Assembly: GCA_016181275.1 (NCBI GenBank)
Contig: JACOZQ010000027.1
Coordinates: 1-37,567 of the forward strand
Direction of reading: 5' to 3'
DNA length: 37,567 nucleotides
Source of the DNA: Candidatus Woesearchaeota archaeon
Lineage (GTDB): Archaea; Nanobdellota; Nanobdellia; SCGC-AAA011-G17; ARS1403
Position numbers and translations under genes: made by a program. Numbering within the stretch: position 1 is the first letter of the stretch; every line of letters starts with the position of its first letter. The notes under the pieces were generated by a model, which made no database searches, was not told the DNA's origin, and saw nothing but the letters and a program-made list of their open reading frames with translations. Below are positions 9,570-18,611 of the stretch, in pieces.

Positions 9570-9819
9570 AATTAGCAATGACCTCCCTTCCATAATTAGT
9601 TAATCCATCACGATTGATAATTCCAGCTCCAGTTAAAGCATTTCCTAATTCAAAATCCTCTTGAAAATATTTTTCATAATCAAAACCAGAAACATTCTTT
9701 AATCCCAGCAACAATTTCTCACCAGAAGGCGTTGACAAATGCTCATTTGCTCTATCCAGAAAGATTTTTTCTGAAACATCCAAAATCCCGCCAGTAGTAA
9801 CTCTTGCTTTCAGTTTCAT
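9556..9819 (-). CDS. hypothetical 87-aa protein encoded between uS12 and uS7
   Basis: ATGA start/stop overlap with uS12 at 9816-9819; its 3' end carries the uS7 SD and overlaps the uS7 start by 14 nt. Confidence 0.75.
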   Translation of the reverse strand: MKLKARVTTGGILDVSEKIFLDRANEHLSTPSGEKLLLGLKNVSGFDYEKYFQEDFELGNALTGAGIINRDGLTNYGREVIANYEVV

Positions 9820-10253
9820 CTTCTTCCTTTTTCTATTTTTCCTCTTATTAAAGCATTAAGACTTTGATCATTAACTTTTATAACCTGCCATCTAACTCCG
9901 GGAATATCTCCCTTAGCTCTTCCCATTTTTCCGCCAATGCATTCAACAATAACTTCATCGTGCTCATTAACAAATTTCTGTGCATTATCTCTCGGCAGGA
10001 AAGCAGTTATTTTCTTTCCATTTTTAGTCAGTTGAACTTTAGCGCATTTTCTCATGGCAGAATTAGGCTGCTTGGCTTCGATTTGAACCTTGCTTAGGAC
10101 AATGGCTTTTGCCTGGCTGCTTCCCCTCAAGGGATCAGACTTCATCTTCAACCTGTAAAGCTTTCTCTTGAAGGCCTTGTCTTTTAATCTTCCTAAATTT
10201 CTTCTTCTCTTCAGCTTGTTTCCAGCTCCAAATCCATTAGGTTTATGTCCCAT
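9816..10253 (-). CDS. rps12: 30S ribosomal protein uS12
   Basis: KQPNSAMRKCAKVQLTKNGKKITAFLPRD, GDIPGVRWQVIKVN. Confidence 0.97.
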   Translation of the reverse strand: MGHKPNGFGAGNKLKRRRNLGRLKDKAFKRKLYRLKMKSDPLRGSSQAKAIVLSKVQIEAKQPNSAMRKCAKVQLTKNGKKITAFLPRDNAQKFVNEHDEVIVECIGGKMGRAKGDIPGVRWQVIKVNDQSLNALIRGKIEKGRR

Positions 10254-10274
10254 TTTATCTTCGATTGTTGATTT

Positions 10275-10688
10275 TTATTTAATTTTTATCTCGTTAATAT
10301 TAAAATATCTTGAAACAACTCTTTTTAAATCTATCAAACCAGACCTGCTCCTGCCGATTAATAAACCTTTCGTTTTGCTGTCCTTGCATGATATAATTAA
10401 ATTAGAATCTTGATTTTCAATCTTGTCAACTTTCAATGGATGAAGGTAATTTTTCACAAACTCATTTATATCGTCGTCAAAGCCAATGACTTTTATCCTT
10501 TTCTTCAGCATGTTTTGAATTTTTTTGATTTTCACGCCGTTAGAGCCTATTAATTTGCTCATATCACTTTTTGAGACAACGCAGCAAAGAATTCCATTTA
10601 GCATAAAAAGATCTTTGACTTTTACCCTGCTTAAAGTCTCGATTAGAGCAATATACTTTATCGAATCAGCATCGTATGTTATTTTCAT
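10275..10688 (-). CDS. nusA: NusA-like KH-domain transcription factor
   Basis: KH-like segment SKLIGSNGVKIKKIQNMLKKRIKVIGFDDD; position between eL30 and uS12. Confidence 0.88.
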   Translation of the reverse strand: MKITYDADSIKYIALIETLSRVKVKDLFMLNGILCCVVSKSDMSKLIGSNGVKIKKIQNMLKKRIKVIGFDDDINEFVKNYLHPLKVDKIENQDSNLIISCKDSKTKGLLIGRSRSGLIDLKRVVSRYFNINEIKIK

Positions 10689-10939
10689 TTACTCAAGCCT
10701 ATCACAGAAATAGAAAACGGTTTTTTGCAAACAACGCCTATTTCATCATTAGTCTCTTCCAATTCAACTAATTCTATTCTTTTTTCAAATGTTTTTATTG
10801 TGTCTTTGACATCCCGCCTGCAGTTCTTTGAAAGGTAAATTCTCTGCAGCATATCATTCTTCAATAATTTCAAATTCCTATCAGAGCCGAAAATTAATTT
10901 TTCCCTGTTGTTCAGCAAGTCATTTCTTAGTTTTTCCAT
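10685..10939 (-). CDS. eL30-like ribosomal protein (short, divergent)
   Basis: 84 aa; KLIFGSDRNLKLLKNDMLQRIYLSKNC and C-terminal GVVCKKPFSISVIGLSK; expected operon position. Confidence 0.72.
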   Translation of the reverse strand: MEKLRNDLLNNREKLIFGSDRNLKLLKNDMLQRIYLSKNCRRDVKDTIKTFEKRIELVELEETNDEIGVVCKKPFSISVIGLSK

Positions 10940-11094
10940 GCAAAATCAGTGTAAAAAACACTTTTTAAAACTTATTATTTTTCAATCGCTCCGCTCTCAC
11001 ATTTTCTTTTAAAAAAAGAAATCGTGGCCAAAGAAAAAGATTAGTTTTAGTCATTGAATTTATTTTTCCATAAAATGGGGTGGGCTCCAATCGA

Positions 11095-11129
11095 GGAAAG
11101 GCAAATGGAAAACGCAGTTGTCCATCAAC
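11095..11129 (+). repeat. dispersed intergenic hairpin repeat, copy 2
   Basis: GGAAAGGCAAATGGAAAACGCAGTTGTCCATCAAC. Confidence 0.85.
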
Positions 11130-11143
11130 AAACAAGTCAGAAT

Positions 11144-13708
11144 TTATTTCTCTTTTTTATTCAAGCCGTTTACAACTAATTTTGGAAGTCCAGTGCCGAG
11201 AGGAACAGGCTGATTTAAAATAACGTTTTCAATTACTGAATTCAAATAATCCTCTTCTCCAGTCAAAGCAGCTCCAATCAAATGCCTCATCGGGGTTTCA
11301 AAGCTGGCTCTTGCTAAAACAGATTCTTTCTCTCCTGTTATTCCACTTCTTGTAATTCCTTTTACGCTTCCATTTGCAGTCATCACGTCAGCAATCAGCA
11401 TTATATGCCTTATATTTATATCAAGACCTTGATTTTGTATAACTTTGCTTGCTTCATTTATTATAGCTTGCCGAGTAGCTTCAATTCCAAAAACACTGAG
11501 GATTTCATGAATATCATTTGTTGTCGTCCTGAATGTGTCAACTTCTTTTACTTTTAAAATTTCTTTCAAGTTGCTCCCGGAGGTTAGTATTATGAATTCG
11601 CCTTCTCTTTTTACAGGAAGAACATAACTTACTCCTTTGACTCCTTTTATGAAAACATTTTTTGCTTTCTCCTTCAGCATGTATAGTTCATTCAAGTCAG
11701 TTTCTTTTCCTTTTAATGTAATTCCATCTTTATTATCCCTTATCTGAATTCCTTTTAAAGAATCTTTAAGAACTTTCATCAAGCTGAGCTCTGTCATGCC
11801 GATGTCTTTTAATTTATTTTTATCAATGCTTATTTTTACATTCATGTTTGATATGTCGATAGCAAATTCAGTTGCAATGTCAGCAAGAATATTCTCTTTG
11901 ATTTGGCTGGCAATTTTTCTTACCTTAGCAGCATCTTTTGAAAATTCCTCATTCAAATAAACTTCCATGCTCGGAGTCTTTATTGATTTGCTCGCATCAA
12001 ATATTTCTATTAATCTTGGAAGTCCAGATGTGACCTGCATCTCTGAAACTCCTGCAAAGTGCTTAACATTTAATGTATTATGTGTTATAATGCCGTCAAA
12101 AGTTGTAAAGGTTTCTAATCCAGGAACAGATAAATCATAAACAAATTTATCATTATCTATATATTGAACTTCTTTTATTTCATCCCAAATAATATCCGAA
12201 TTAAACATTCTTCTCATAGTTTTCAATTCTTCAGAAATATCAATTTTCTTTTCTTCAGCTAATAATTCAAACTTTTTAATATATCTATATAATGCAGTTC
12301 TTCCTATCTTTTGTCTTTTAGTGAAATTATTAATATATCTTGTTGGCATTCCAATTCTTTGAGCAGTTGTTTTGAATAAATCTCCAAATCCTGAAACCAT
12401 ATCCGTAAAATCTTGCGAACTCTCATTCCAATAATTTCTTGAAAGTTCGGCCAACTTTTCCAAAGCCATTCTTTTTTTGTCAATATCACTTCCTACAAAT
12501 TGTAAAAATAAAGGAGCATATTTATAAGGAACCAATAGCCAAAATTGTCCTTTCTTATCTTTTACTTTATAAGAAAATATTTTGAATCTGTTTAATAATA
12601 AAGCAATGCCATCTATTAATTCCTTAGAATTGCTGCTTACTCTTATCATTTTTCTACTCACGGTAAAATTAGCATCTCCATCAAAATATCCTCTCAGTAA
12701 TCCAGAAACAAAGCCTTCTTCAGAAGAATAGGCAAATTCTGGAACTTTCTTGTTTCTTGAGCCTGAATTACATATTGAAATTACAAATTTGGAAAGTAAT
12801 GAAGAAGAAATTTTTAAGTCTCTGCTCAATGCAAATCCCCTTGAATTTATTTCCTCTTTACAATCTAATCCTATATCATTGATGAATTCTTTAATATTGT
12901 AAATAAAATTATCATCCATATTGGATATAGAAACTTGACCATTATTGGCATGACCTTCAGATAAGTAAGCACCTACAAAGTGGCCGAATTTCTTATCTAA
13001 AACAATCTTATTTGGAATATTCTTAGCTCTTGTTTTGCATCTAGACAACATTCCATCTTCGCTTTCGTTAACATTATTAATGTAATCATTGATCTTTATA
13101 GATTCAATGCAATTTTCAGGCAAATATTTAATCACAGGAATCCTATCGCCAATTTTTAAATCAGCTCCAATAATTGGAACAATTCTATTATCCTTTCTTA
13201 TAACAAAAGAATGATTGTTTGTTGCAGTTATTTCTCTTCCAGATGCTGTTTTTAATTTCATTAATTTTTTATTATATTTATGTCTGCTGCATTCAATAAT
13301 TCTTTTCCATTCAATTTTTTCTTCTTGATTAATACTGGGTGCATAAAATTCATAATCATTTAATGGAAAAACTTCTGTATCATTAAATCTTAAAGAACCA
13401 TTTTTCTCCATCAATCTATCTACAAATTCTCCAATCTTTAATATTTTTATTCTATCCTTTATCTTAACAATTATTTTTTCATCTTTTTGGATGCTCATCT
13501 GCGTCGCTGGTTCGCCAAAGCTTTCAGCTGTTACAATTCCGATTGCTTCTCCAGGAGAGATAATACTTCCTTCATATTCTCTTTTAACTCTTTCAAGTAT
13601 TTCTTTCAGCTGGACTTTAGTTACATTAATTTTTGAAATCTCTTTTTTTACATCATCCAATAGTTTTTCAGGGATCATTCCATGATATTCTTTGAATATT
13701 TCATCCAT
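11144..13708 (-). CDS. rpoA2: DNA-directed RNA polymerase subunit A'' interrupted by an in-frame intein (mature subunit about 381 aa)
   Basis: extein GEAIGIVTAESFGEPATQM // TLNVKHFAGVSEMQVTSGLPRLIEIFDA; intein occupies aa 72-544. Confidence 0.96.
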   Translation of the reverse strand: MDEIFKEYHGMIPEKLLDDVKKEISKINVTKVQLKEILERVKREYEGSIISPGEAIGIVTAESFGEPATQMSIQKDEKIIVKIKDRIKILKIGEFVDRLMEKNGSLRFNDTEVFPLNDYEFYAPSINQEEKIEWKRIIECSRHKYNKKLMKLKTASGREITATNNHSFVIRKDNRIVPIIGADLKIGDRIPVIKYLPENCIESIKINDYINNVNESEDGMLSRCKTRAKNIPNKIVLDKKFGHFVGAYLSEGHANNGQVSISNMDDNFIYNIKEFINDIGLDCKEEINSRGFALSRDLKISSSLLSKFVISICNSGSRNKKVPEFAYSSEEGFVSGLLRGYFDGDANFTVSRKMIRVSSNSKELIDGIALLLNRFKIFSYKVKDKKGQFWLLVPYKYAPLFLQFVGSDIDKKRMALEKLAELSRNYWNESSQDFTDMVSGFGDLFKTTAQRIGMPTRYINNFTKRQKIGRTALYRYIKKFELLAEEKKIDISEELKTMRRMFNSDIIWDEIKEVQYIDNDKFVYDLSVPGLETFTTFDGIITHNTLNVKHFAGVSEMQVTSGLPRLIEIFDASKSIKTPSMEVYLNEEFSKDAAKVRKIASQIKENILADIATEFAIDISNMNVKISIDKNKLKDIGMTELSLMKVLKDSLKGIQIRDNKDGITLKGKETDLNELYMLKEKAKNVFIKGVKGVSYVLPVKREGEFIILTSGSNLKEILKVKEVDTFRTTTNDIHEILSVFGIEATRQAIINEASKVIQNQGLDINIRHIMLIADVMTANGSVKGITRSGITGEKESVLARASFETPMRHLIGAALTGEEDYLNSVIENVILNQPVPLGTGLPKLVVNGLNKKEK
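12077..13495 (-). mobile_element. intein (473 aa) with LAGLIDADG homing endonuclease; Ser1, C-terminal HN, +1 Thr
   Basis: starts SIQKDEKIIVKIKDR; block B-like TASGREITATNNHSFV; LAGLIDADG-type motifs GHFVGAYLSEG and VSGLLRGYFDGDAN; ends GIITHN|T. Removal restores TQMTLNVKHFAGV. Confidence 0.92.
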
Positions 13709-14228
13709 GATGATACCCTCCTTCAGATTCCAATTGAGTTTGTCCTAAAGATCTTCTATCTAAACCATATAATGCTCCCATTATTCCTCCAACAATACAA
13801 ATTGCACTTAATCCCAAAAAAGTTACATTTAATGCTCTCATATTTTTATTAAAATCATGAAGGTCTCGAATGTCTTCTGCAATGCCTCCTGCAAGGCCTC
13901 TTCTAAATTTAATATCATCTTTCTGTTTCATTAAAGAATATTGGACTGTCAACGAGTCATCAACTGCAGATAAACGTAAAACAGGTTTATTGAATGCATC
14001 TAATCTCGAATAAACTGGTTCATTAAGATATGCTTCTATTCCTTTAAGTCTACTATCAATTTCCTGAACCGCTTTTGTATAAACCATCTCAACATTAGCT
14101 GCTTCTCTTAATCTTTGAGGATAAAACAAATAAGTAGTTTCATTAACTATATTCAAAGATGTCATCAAGATTCCAGTTGATAAAATCTTTACGTAGTTTC
14201 TACTAAAAAAATTAGAGAATCTATTCAT
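13701..14228 (-). CDS. hypothetical membrane protein, 175 aa, encoded between rpoA' and rpoA''
   Basis: ATGA overlap with rpoA1 stop; GGAGG SD in rpoA1 3' end; 8-nt overlap with rpoA2 start; two hydrophobic segments (YVKILSTGILMTSLNIV, ALNVTFLGLSAICIVGGIMGALYGL). Confidence 0.82.
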   Translation of the reverse strand: MNRFSNFFSRNYVKILSTGILMTSLNIVNETTYLFYPQRLREAANVEMVYTKAVQEIDSRLKGIEAYLNEPVYSRLDAFNKPVLRLSAVDDSLTVQYSLMKQKDDIKFRRGLAGGIAEDIRDLHDFNKNMRALNVTFLGLSAICIVGGIMGALYGLDRRSLGQTQLESEGGYHHG

Positions 14229-16786
14229 TTGCTCACAGCCTCCCTCACAATTTTTCTGACATTAATTGTGCCAGCTTCTGATTTTGAAATATCAATATTG
14301 TCGTCGCCATAATTAAACTGGACAATTGCTTTGTTTGCAGTTCTTACAGTCTGATCGTATTCAACTTTTAAATCCTGCAAGGCATTGGCCAGTCTTCTAT
14401 ATAAGTATCCTGATTTTGGAGTTCTCAAGGCAGTGTCCATGAGAGAATCTCTTCCGGTCATTGCATGGAAGAAGAATTCATATGGTTTTAATCCCTGCTT
14501 GAATCCATTTTTAACAAATCCATGAGGAGCAGCTCCGAGATCATCTTTCTGGAATATTGGCAATACTCTTTTCTTATATCCATGATTTATTCTTTGTCCT
14601 CTCAAAGCCTGCTGCCCGACGCTGCCGGCTATCTGAGCTAAATTGAGCTCATTCCCTCTTGCTCCAGAAGTTGCCATTACAATTGTAGGATTATTTTTGT
14701 TAGAGTTTTCAGCAACCAAGTTACCGACTTTATTTCTCGCTTTATTCAAGACTTCCAGGATTTTCAGCTCAAGAGTTTCTCTCAAAGTTTTGCTTGGATA
14801 TGCTTCCAATTCTCCTTTTTTATCTCCCTCGATAAGCGAATCAACTTTTTTCAAAGCATCATCCATCAGGTTATTTATTTCAGAAAATATTTTTTCGTCG
14901 ACATCAGTATCCACCAAGCCAGTTGTAAAACCATAGTTTGTTACGATTCTTATTCCTAATTTTGAAATATTGTTTAATATTCTCAATGCAGTTTCAGGAC
15001 CATATTGGATATATAAGCTTCTCAACAAGTCTCCAGATTCTTTCCCTATAATGGCCCTGTCGACAATCCCTTTCTCAAGATTTCCTTTCCTGACAATTAC
15101 AGTGCTGTCCTCTGCTCCTCTCTTATAAGACAAGTTATATCCAACAAAGTTGAAATCTTTGGGAAGCAAAGTGCTCAACAGCTGCTTTCCATTTATTGTT
15201 TTTGTTTTTGGGAATCCTGAAAAGTCCTCCCACCCTATGCTCAATAATAATTCAATTGCTTCTTCTCTTGAAAATTCCATGTTTCTAGTCAATAGAAAAT
15301 TTCCGGTTATAGAATCTTGGATGCATGCAATTATATTCAAACCATTTTTTGGAGTGATGATATTATGCTGGACATGCATTAATATTTCTGCTTCAGCTCG
15401 TGCTTCTTCATTTTGTGGAATATGAATATTCATCTCGTCTCCGTCGAAGTCAGCATTATAAGGAGTACAAACACTAGGGTTTAGCCTGAAGCTTTTTCCT
15501 GGAAGAACTTTTATCTTGTGGCACATTATGCTCATTCTATGCAAACTCGGCTGCCTGTTGAATATGCAGACATCCCCATCCATCAAATGCCTCTCGACAA
15601 TATACCCCTCCTGCAGTTCATCAAGCAGGGATTCAACAGTTTCGTCAGTTATTTTTTTCTTTTTCCCGTCGAGCCTTACAACGTAGTTAGCTCCAGGATA
15701 AGTCTTAGCTCCTCTCTTTACAAATTCTTTCAATCTTGCAATGTTCCAGCTAGTTACTCTTTCATTTACCGTTAATTCCATTGCCACTTCGAGAGGAACG
15801 CCAACTTCTCCGAGCTGGATTTGAGGATCAGGGCTTACTAATGTTCTAGCAGAATAATTTACTCTTTTCCCTGTTAAGTTATGCCTGAATCTTCCTTCTT
15901 TGCTTTTTATTCTTTCAGTCAAAGTTTTCAATGGTTCTCCAGATCTATGACGAGCAGGAGGAACAGACGCAGTCGTATTATCAAAAAAGGTCGTGATGTG
16001 GTATTGCAGCAAATCCCATAAATCTTCAATTATGATTTCAGGAGCCCCTGCATTTATGTTTTCAAATAATCTTTGGTTTATTCTTACTATATCTCCTAAT
16101 TTATGTGTTAGATCATCTTCGCTTCTCTCTCCAGATTCTAATGTTATGCTTGGCCTGATTGTAACGGGAGGGATGAGCATGTTAGTCAGCACAAGCCACT
16201 CTGGTCTGGCAGCCTTGGGATTGAATCCAAGAAGAGCAACATCCTCGTCGCTGATTTTTTCAAGCCTTGCTCTTATTTCAATCGGGAAGATTCTCTTATC
16301 ATTTTCAAAAAACAAAGTTGGCTTTTCAATTCTTATTGAATATTGTTTTGCGTTGCATGAAGGGCATTTTTTTATATTCTTGCATTTTTCTTTCATCAGC
16401 TTGGCATTTTCTTTAGAGCCTTTTCTTTCGAGCATTTTTTCTCTTAAAGTAATATCTAATAATAATTTGTTGCATTCCCTGCAAGTGCACCTCAAAAATT
16501 CATGAATTACACTAGCTCCTTTTAGATAAATAACAGGACGGGCGAGATCGACAAATCCAAAATGACCCATGCATTCTTTCAATTTGCTTCCACAGCTCTT
16601 GCATCTCAATCCAGGATCGATGACTCCAAGGCGAATATCCATCAAGCCGCCGTCGACAGGATATCCCTCCTTATCATACAATTCAGGGGTGACTATCTTT
16701 GCAACGCTCATTTTTTTAACGTCCTCAGGGCTAAAAAAATTAAACTGAATGCTCCTTACTTTTTTATGAATATAATTTTCTGCCAT
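14225..16786 (-). CDS. rpoA1: DNA-directed RNA polymerase subunit A'
   Basis: 853 aa; NADFDGDEMNIHIPQ catalytic motif; zinc-binding CKSCGSKLKECMGHFGFVDLARPV. Confidence 0.98.
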   Translation of the reverse strand: MAENYIHKKVRSIQFNFFSPEDVKKMSVAKIVTPELYDKEGYPVDGGLMDIRLGVIDPGLRCKSCGSKLKECMGHFGFVDLARPVIYLKGASVIHEFLRCTCRECNKLLLDITLREKMLERKGSKENAKLMKEKCKNIKKCPSCNAKQYSIRIEKPTLFFENDKRIFPIEIRARLEKISDEDVALLGFNPKAARPEWLVLTNMLIPPVTIRPSITLESGERSEDDLTHKLGDIVRINQRLFENINAGAPEIIIEDLWDLLQYHITTFFDNTTASVPPARHRSGEPLKTLTERIKSKEGRFRHNLTGKRVNYSARTLVSPDPQIQLGEVGVPLEVAMELTVNERVTSWNIARLKEFVKRGAKTYPGANYVVRLDGKKKKITDETVESLLDELQEGYIVERHLMDGDVCIFNRQPSLHRMSIMCHKIKVLPGKSFRLNPSVCTPYNADFDGDEMNIHIPQNEEARAEAEILMHVQHNIITPKNGLNIIACIQDSITGNFLLTRNMEFSREEAIELLLSIGWEDFSGFPKTKTINGKQLLSTLLPKDFNFVGYNLSYKRGAEDSTVIVRKGNLEKGIVDRAIIGKESGDLLRSLYIQYGPETALRILNNISKLGIRIVTNYGFTTGLVDTDVDEKIFSEINNLMDDALKKVDSLIEGDKKGELEAYPSKTLRETLELKILEVLNKARNKVGNLVAENSNKNNPTIVMATSGARGNELNLAQIAGSVGQQALRGQRINHGYKKRVLPIFQKDDLGAAPHGFVKNGFKQGLKPYEFFFHAMTGRDSLMDTALRTPKSGYLYRRLANALQDLKVEYDQTVRTANKAIVQFNYGDDNIDISKSEAGTINVRKIVREAVSK

Positions 16787-16808
16787 TTTAGTTTTATTTA
16801 TTTTTGTT

Positions 16809-18611
16809 TCAGTATTTGTCCTCCAATATCAATTTTGGATTTATGCACATGCTTTTTAATTCATCAAGCAGCAATTTGAATGCGTAGCTCAGCTCAATTG
16901 CATTTATCTCGACATTGTCGCCGCATCTCGTGCAATACTGCCTGTTTCTAAATGAATCATTAACAGCAAGCAGGCCACAGTTCTCACAGACGTAAATTGT
17001 TGTCTTGTCAGAATCAAATCTCTCTTTTAGTAATAATGAAGCTCCATGAGCTACTAAGCAATCTTTCTCCATCTCTCCCAGCCTTAATCCTCCTCCTTTA
17101 CTTCTTCCTTCAATCGGCTGTCTTGTTAATAGTTGAATTCTTCCAGAAGCTCTTGCATGCAGTTTATTAGCAACCATATGCTTTAATTTTAAATAGTACA
17201 TGTTTCCGATATAAATTCTGACTTTATATCTCTCACCAGTAACTCCATTATACATTGTTTCGGTTCCATCATCTCTAAAACCTAATTCAAGTAATTCTTG
17301 TCTCAAACCTTTTTCAGGCTCGGCATCGAATGTAGTTCCGTCGACAATTCTTCCAGATAAGCTTCCGACTTTTCCAGCAAGAATCTCTATTAAGTGGCTT
17401 ACAGTCATCCTGTTTGGAATTGAATGAGGGCTGTGGATAATATCAGGGCTAATTCCCTTTGATGAAAATGGAAGATCAATGCTTGGGACTGTCAATCCAA
17501 TTACACCTTTCTGTCCGTGTCTTGATGTAAATTTGTCGCCGATTTCAGGTATTCTTTGATCTCTCAATCTTGCCTGCACTAGCTTGTTTCCTTCTTCATT
17601 ATCGGTGAGAATAACCATATCAACTACACCAGCTTCTCCATGTTTTACAATTGTGCTGCTCTCTCTTCTTGTGCTTGCAGAAAAAGAGAATTCTTCCATC
17701 TCTCCTAAAAATCTTGGTGGGCTTGTTTTTCCAATTATAACATCATCTGCTTTCAATTTCTGCCCGGTGTAAACAATGCCATCATTTTCAAGATACCTAT
17801 AATCTTTTTCGCTTTTATAACCTCTAACTTCTTTATTTGGAATTCCGATTTCATCCATTAAACCGCCGGAGTATCTCAATTCCTCAACTGCATACGGCCT
17901 GAAGTAAGTGCTCCTTGCAAGACCTCTCTCAATGCTACTCTTGTTGAATATTATAGCATCTTCCATATTATATCCTTCATAGCACATCTCAGCTATCACG
18001 ACATTAAAGCCACTAGGATGCTTGTCATAATTGGAGATGCCGGCCATGAATGAGCTCACAATCGGCATCTGAGGAGAATGCAATACACTTACATCTGTAT
18101 CCATCCTCAATAAATAATTCGCAAGATACAAGCCAAGAGCATGCTTCTGATTTTTGCTTCCCCCATTTAGTCTTGCAGCTGCATCATAATTTGCATATGG
18201 GACAAGAGAAGTTGTAACTCCTAATATCGTTATAGCTCCTAATTCGAGATGCGTATACTTCTCGGTCAATTCATCTTCATTCAAAGCAATCAAAGAATTC
18301 TCTTCTTCTCCAGCATCAAGATACTCTATTACTCCATCTTTTATTAAGTTATCCCAGGTTATCTCATTATTCAGCAATTTATCGGTGTATTCCTTTGTCA
18401 ATTTGCTTTTCCCATTTTCCACGACGATTAAAGGCCTTCTCGCCCTCCCGTCAGATATGTTTAAAAATAATTCATCAAATTCCTCGTCGTAAAAAATATT
18501 CAGGCTTCTTAAAAATTCTTTTTCTCTTCTTTCTTTTTTCAAGTTAGAAATGAATTCTTTGACGTTGTCTACTTTTCCAGAATAAACTTCGTCTAGAAAA
18601 ATGTCAGTCAT
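16809..18611 (-). CDS. rpoB1: DNA-directed RNA polymerase subunit B' (C-terminal half of split B)
   Basis: GYNMEDAIIFNKSSIERGLARS; GDKFTSRHGQKGVIG; C-terminal CENCGLLAV...CTRCGD zinc motif. Confidence 0.98.
   Translation of the reverse strand: MTDIFLDEVYSGKVDNVKEFISNLKKERREKEFLRSLNIFYDEEFDELFLNISDGRARRPLIVVENGKSKLTKEYTDKLLNNEITWDNLIKDGVIEYLDAGEEENSLIALNEDELTEKYTHLELGAITILGVTTSLVPYANYDAAARLNGGSKNQKHALGLYLANYLLRMDTDVSVLHSPQMPIVSSFMAGISNYDKHPSGFNVVIAEMCYEGYNMEDAIIFNKSSIERGLARSTYFRPYAVEELRYSGGLMDEIGIPNKEVRGYKSEKDYRYLENDGIVYTGQKLKADDVIIGKTSPPRFLGEMEEFSFSASTRRESSTIVKHGEAGVVDMVILTDNEEGNKLVQARLRDQRIPEIGDKFTSRHGQKGVIGLTVPSIDLPFSSKGISPDIIHSPHSIPNRMTVSHLIEILAGKVGSLSGRIVDGTTFDAEPEKGLRQELLELGFRDDGTETMYNGVTGERYKVRIYIGNMYYLKLKHMVANKLHARASGRIQLLTRQPIEGRSKGGGLRLGEMEKDCLVAHGASLLLKERFDSDKTTIYVCENCGLLAVNDSFRNRQYCTRCGDNVEINAIELSYAFKLLLDELKSMCINPKLILEDKY

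Noticed and set aside
15993-16505. 170-aa ORF antisense to rpoA1
   Set aside because: Entirely within the confident rpoA1 gene on the opposite strand; no recognisable domain.
18608-18611. Split of RNAP subunit B into B'' and B'
   Set aside because: Looked unusual, but a B'/B'' split at this position is well known in several archaeal groups.
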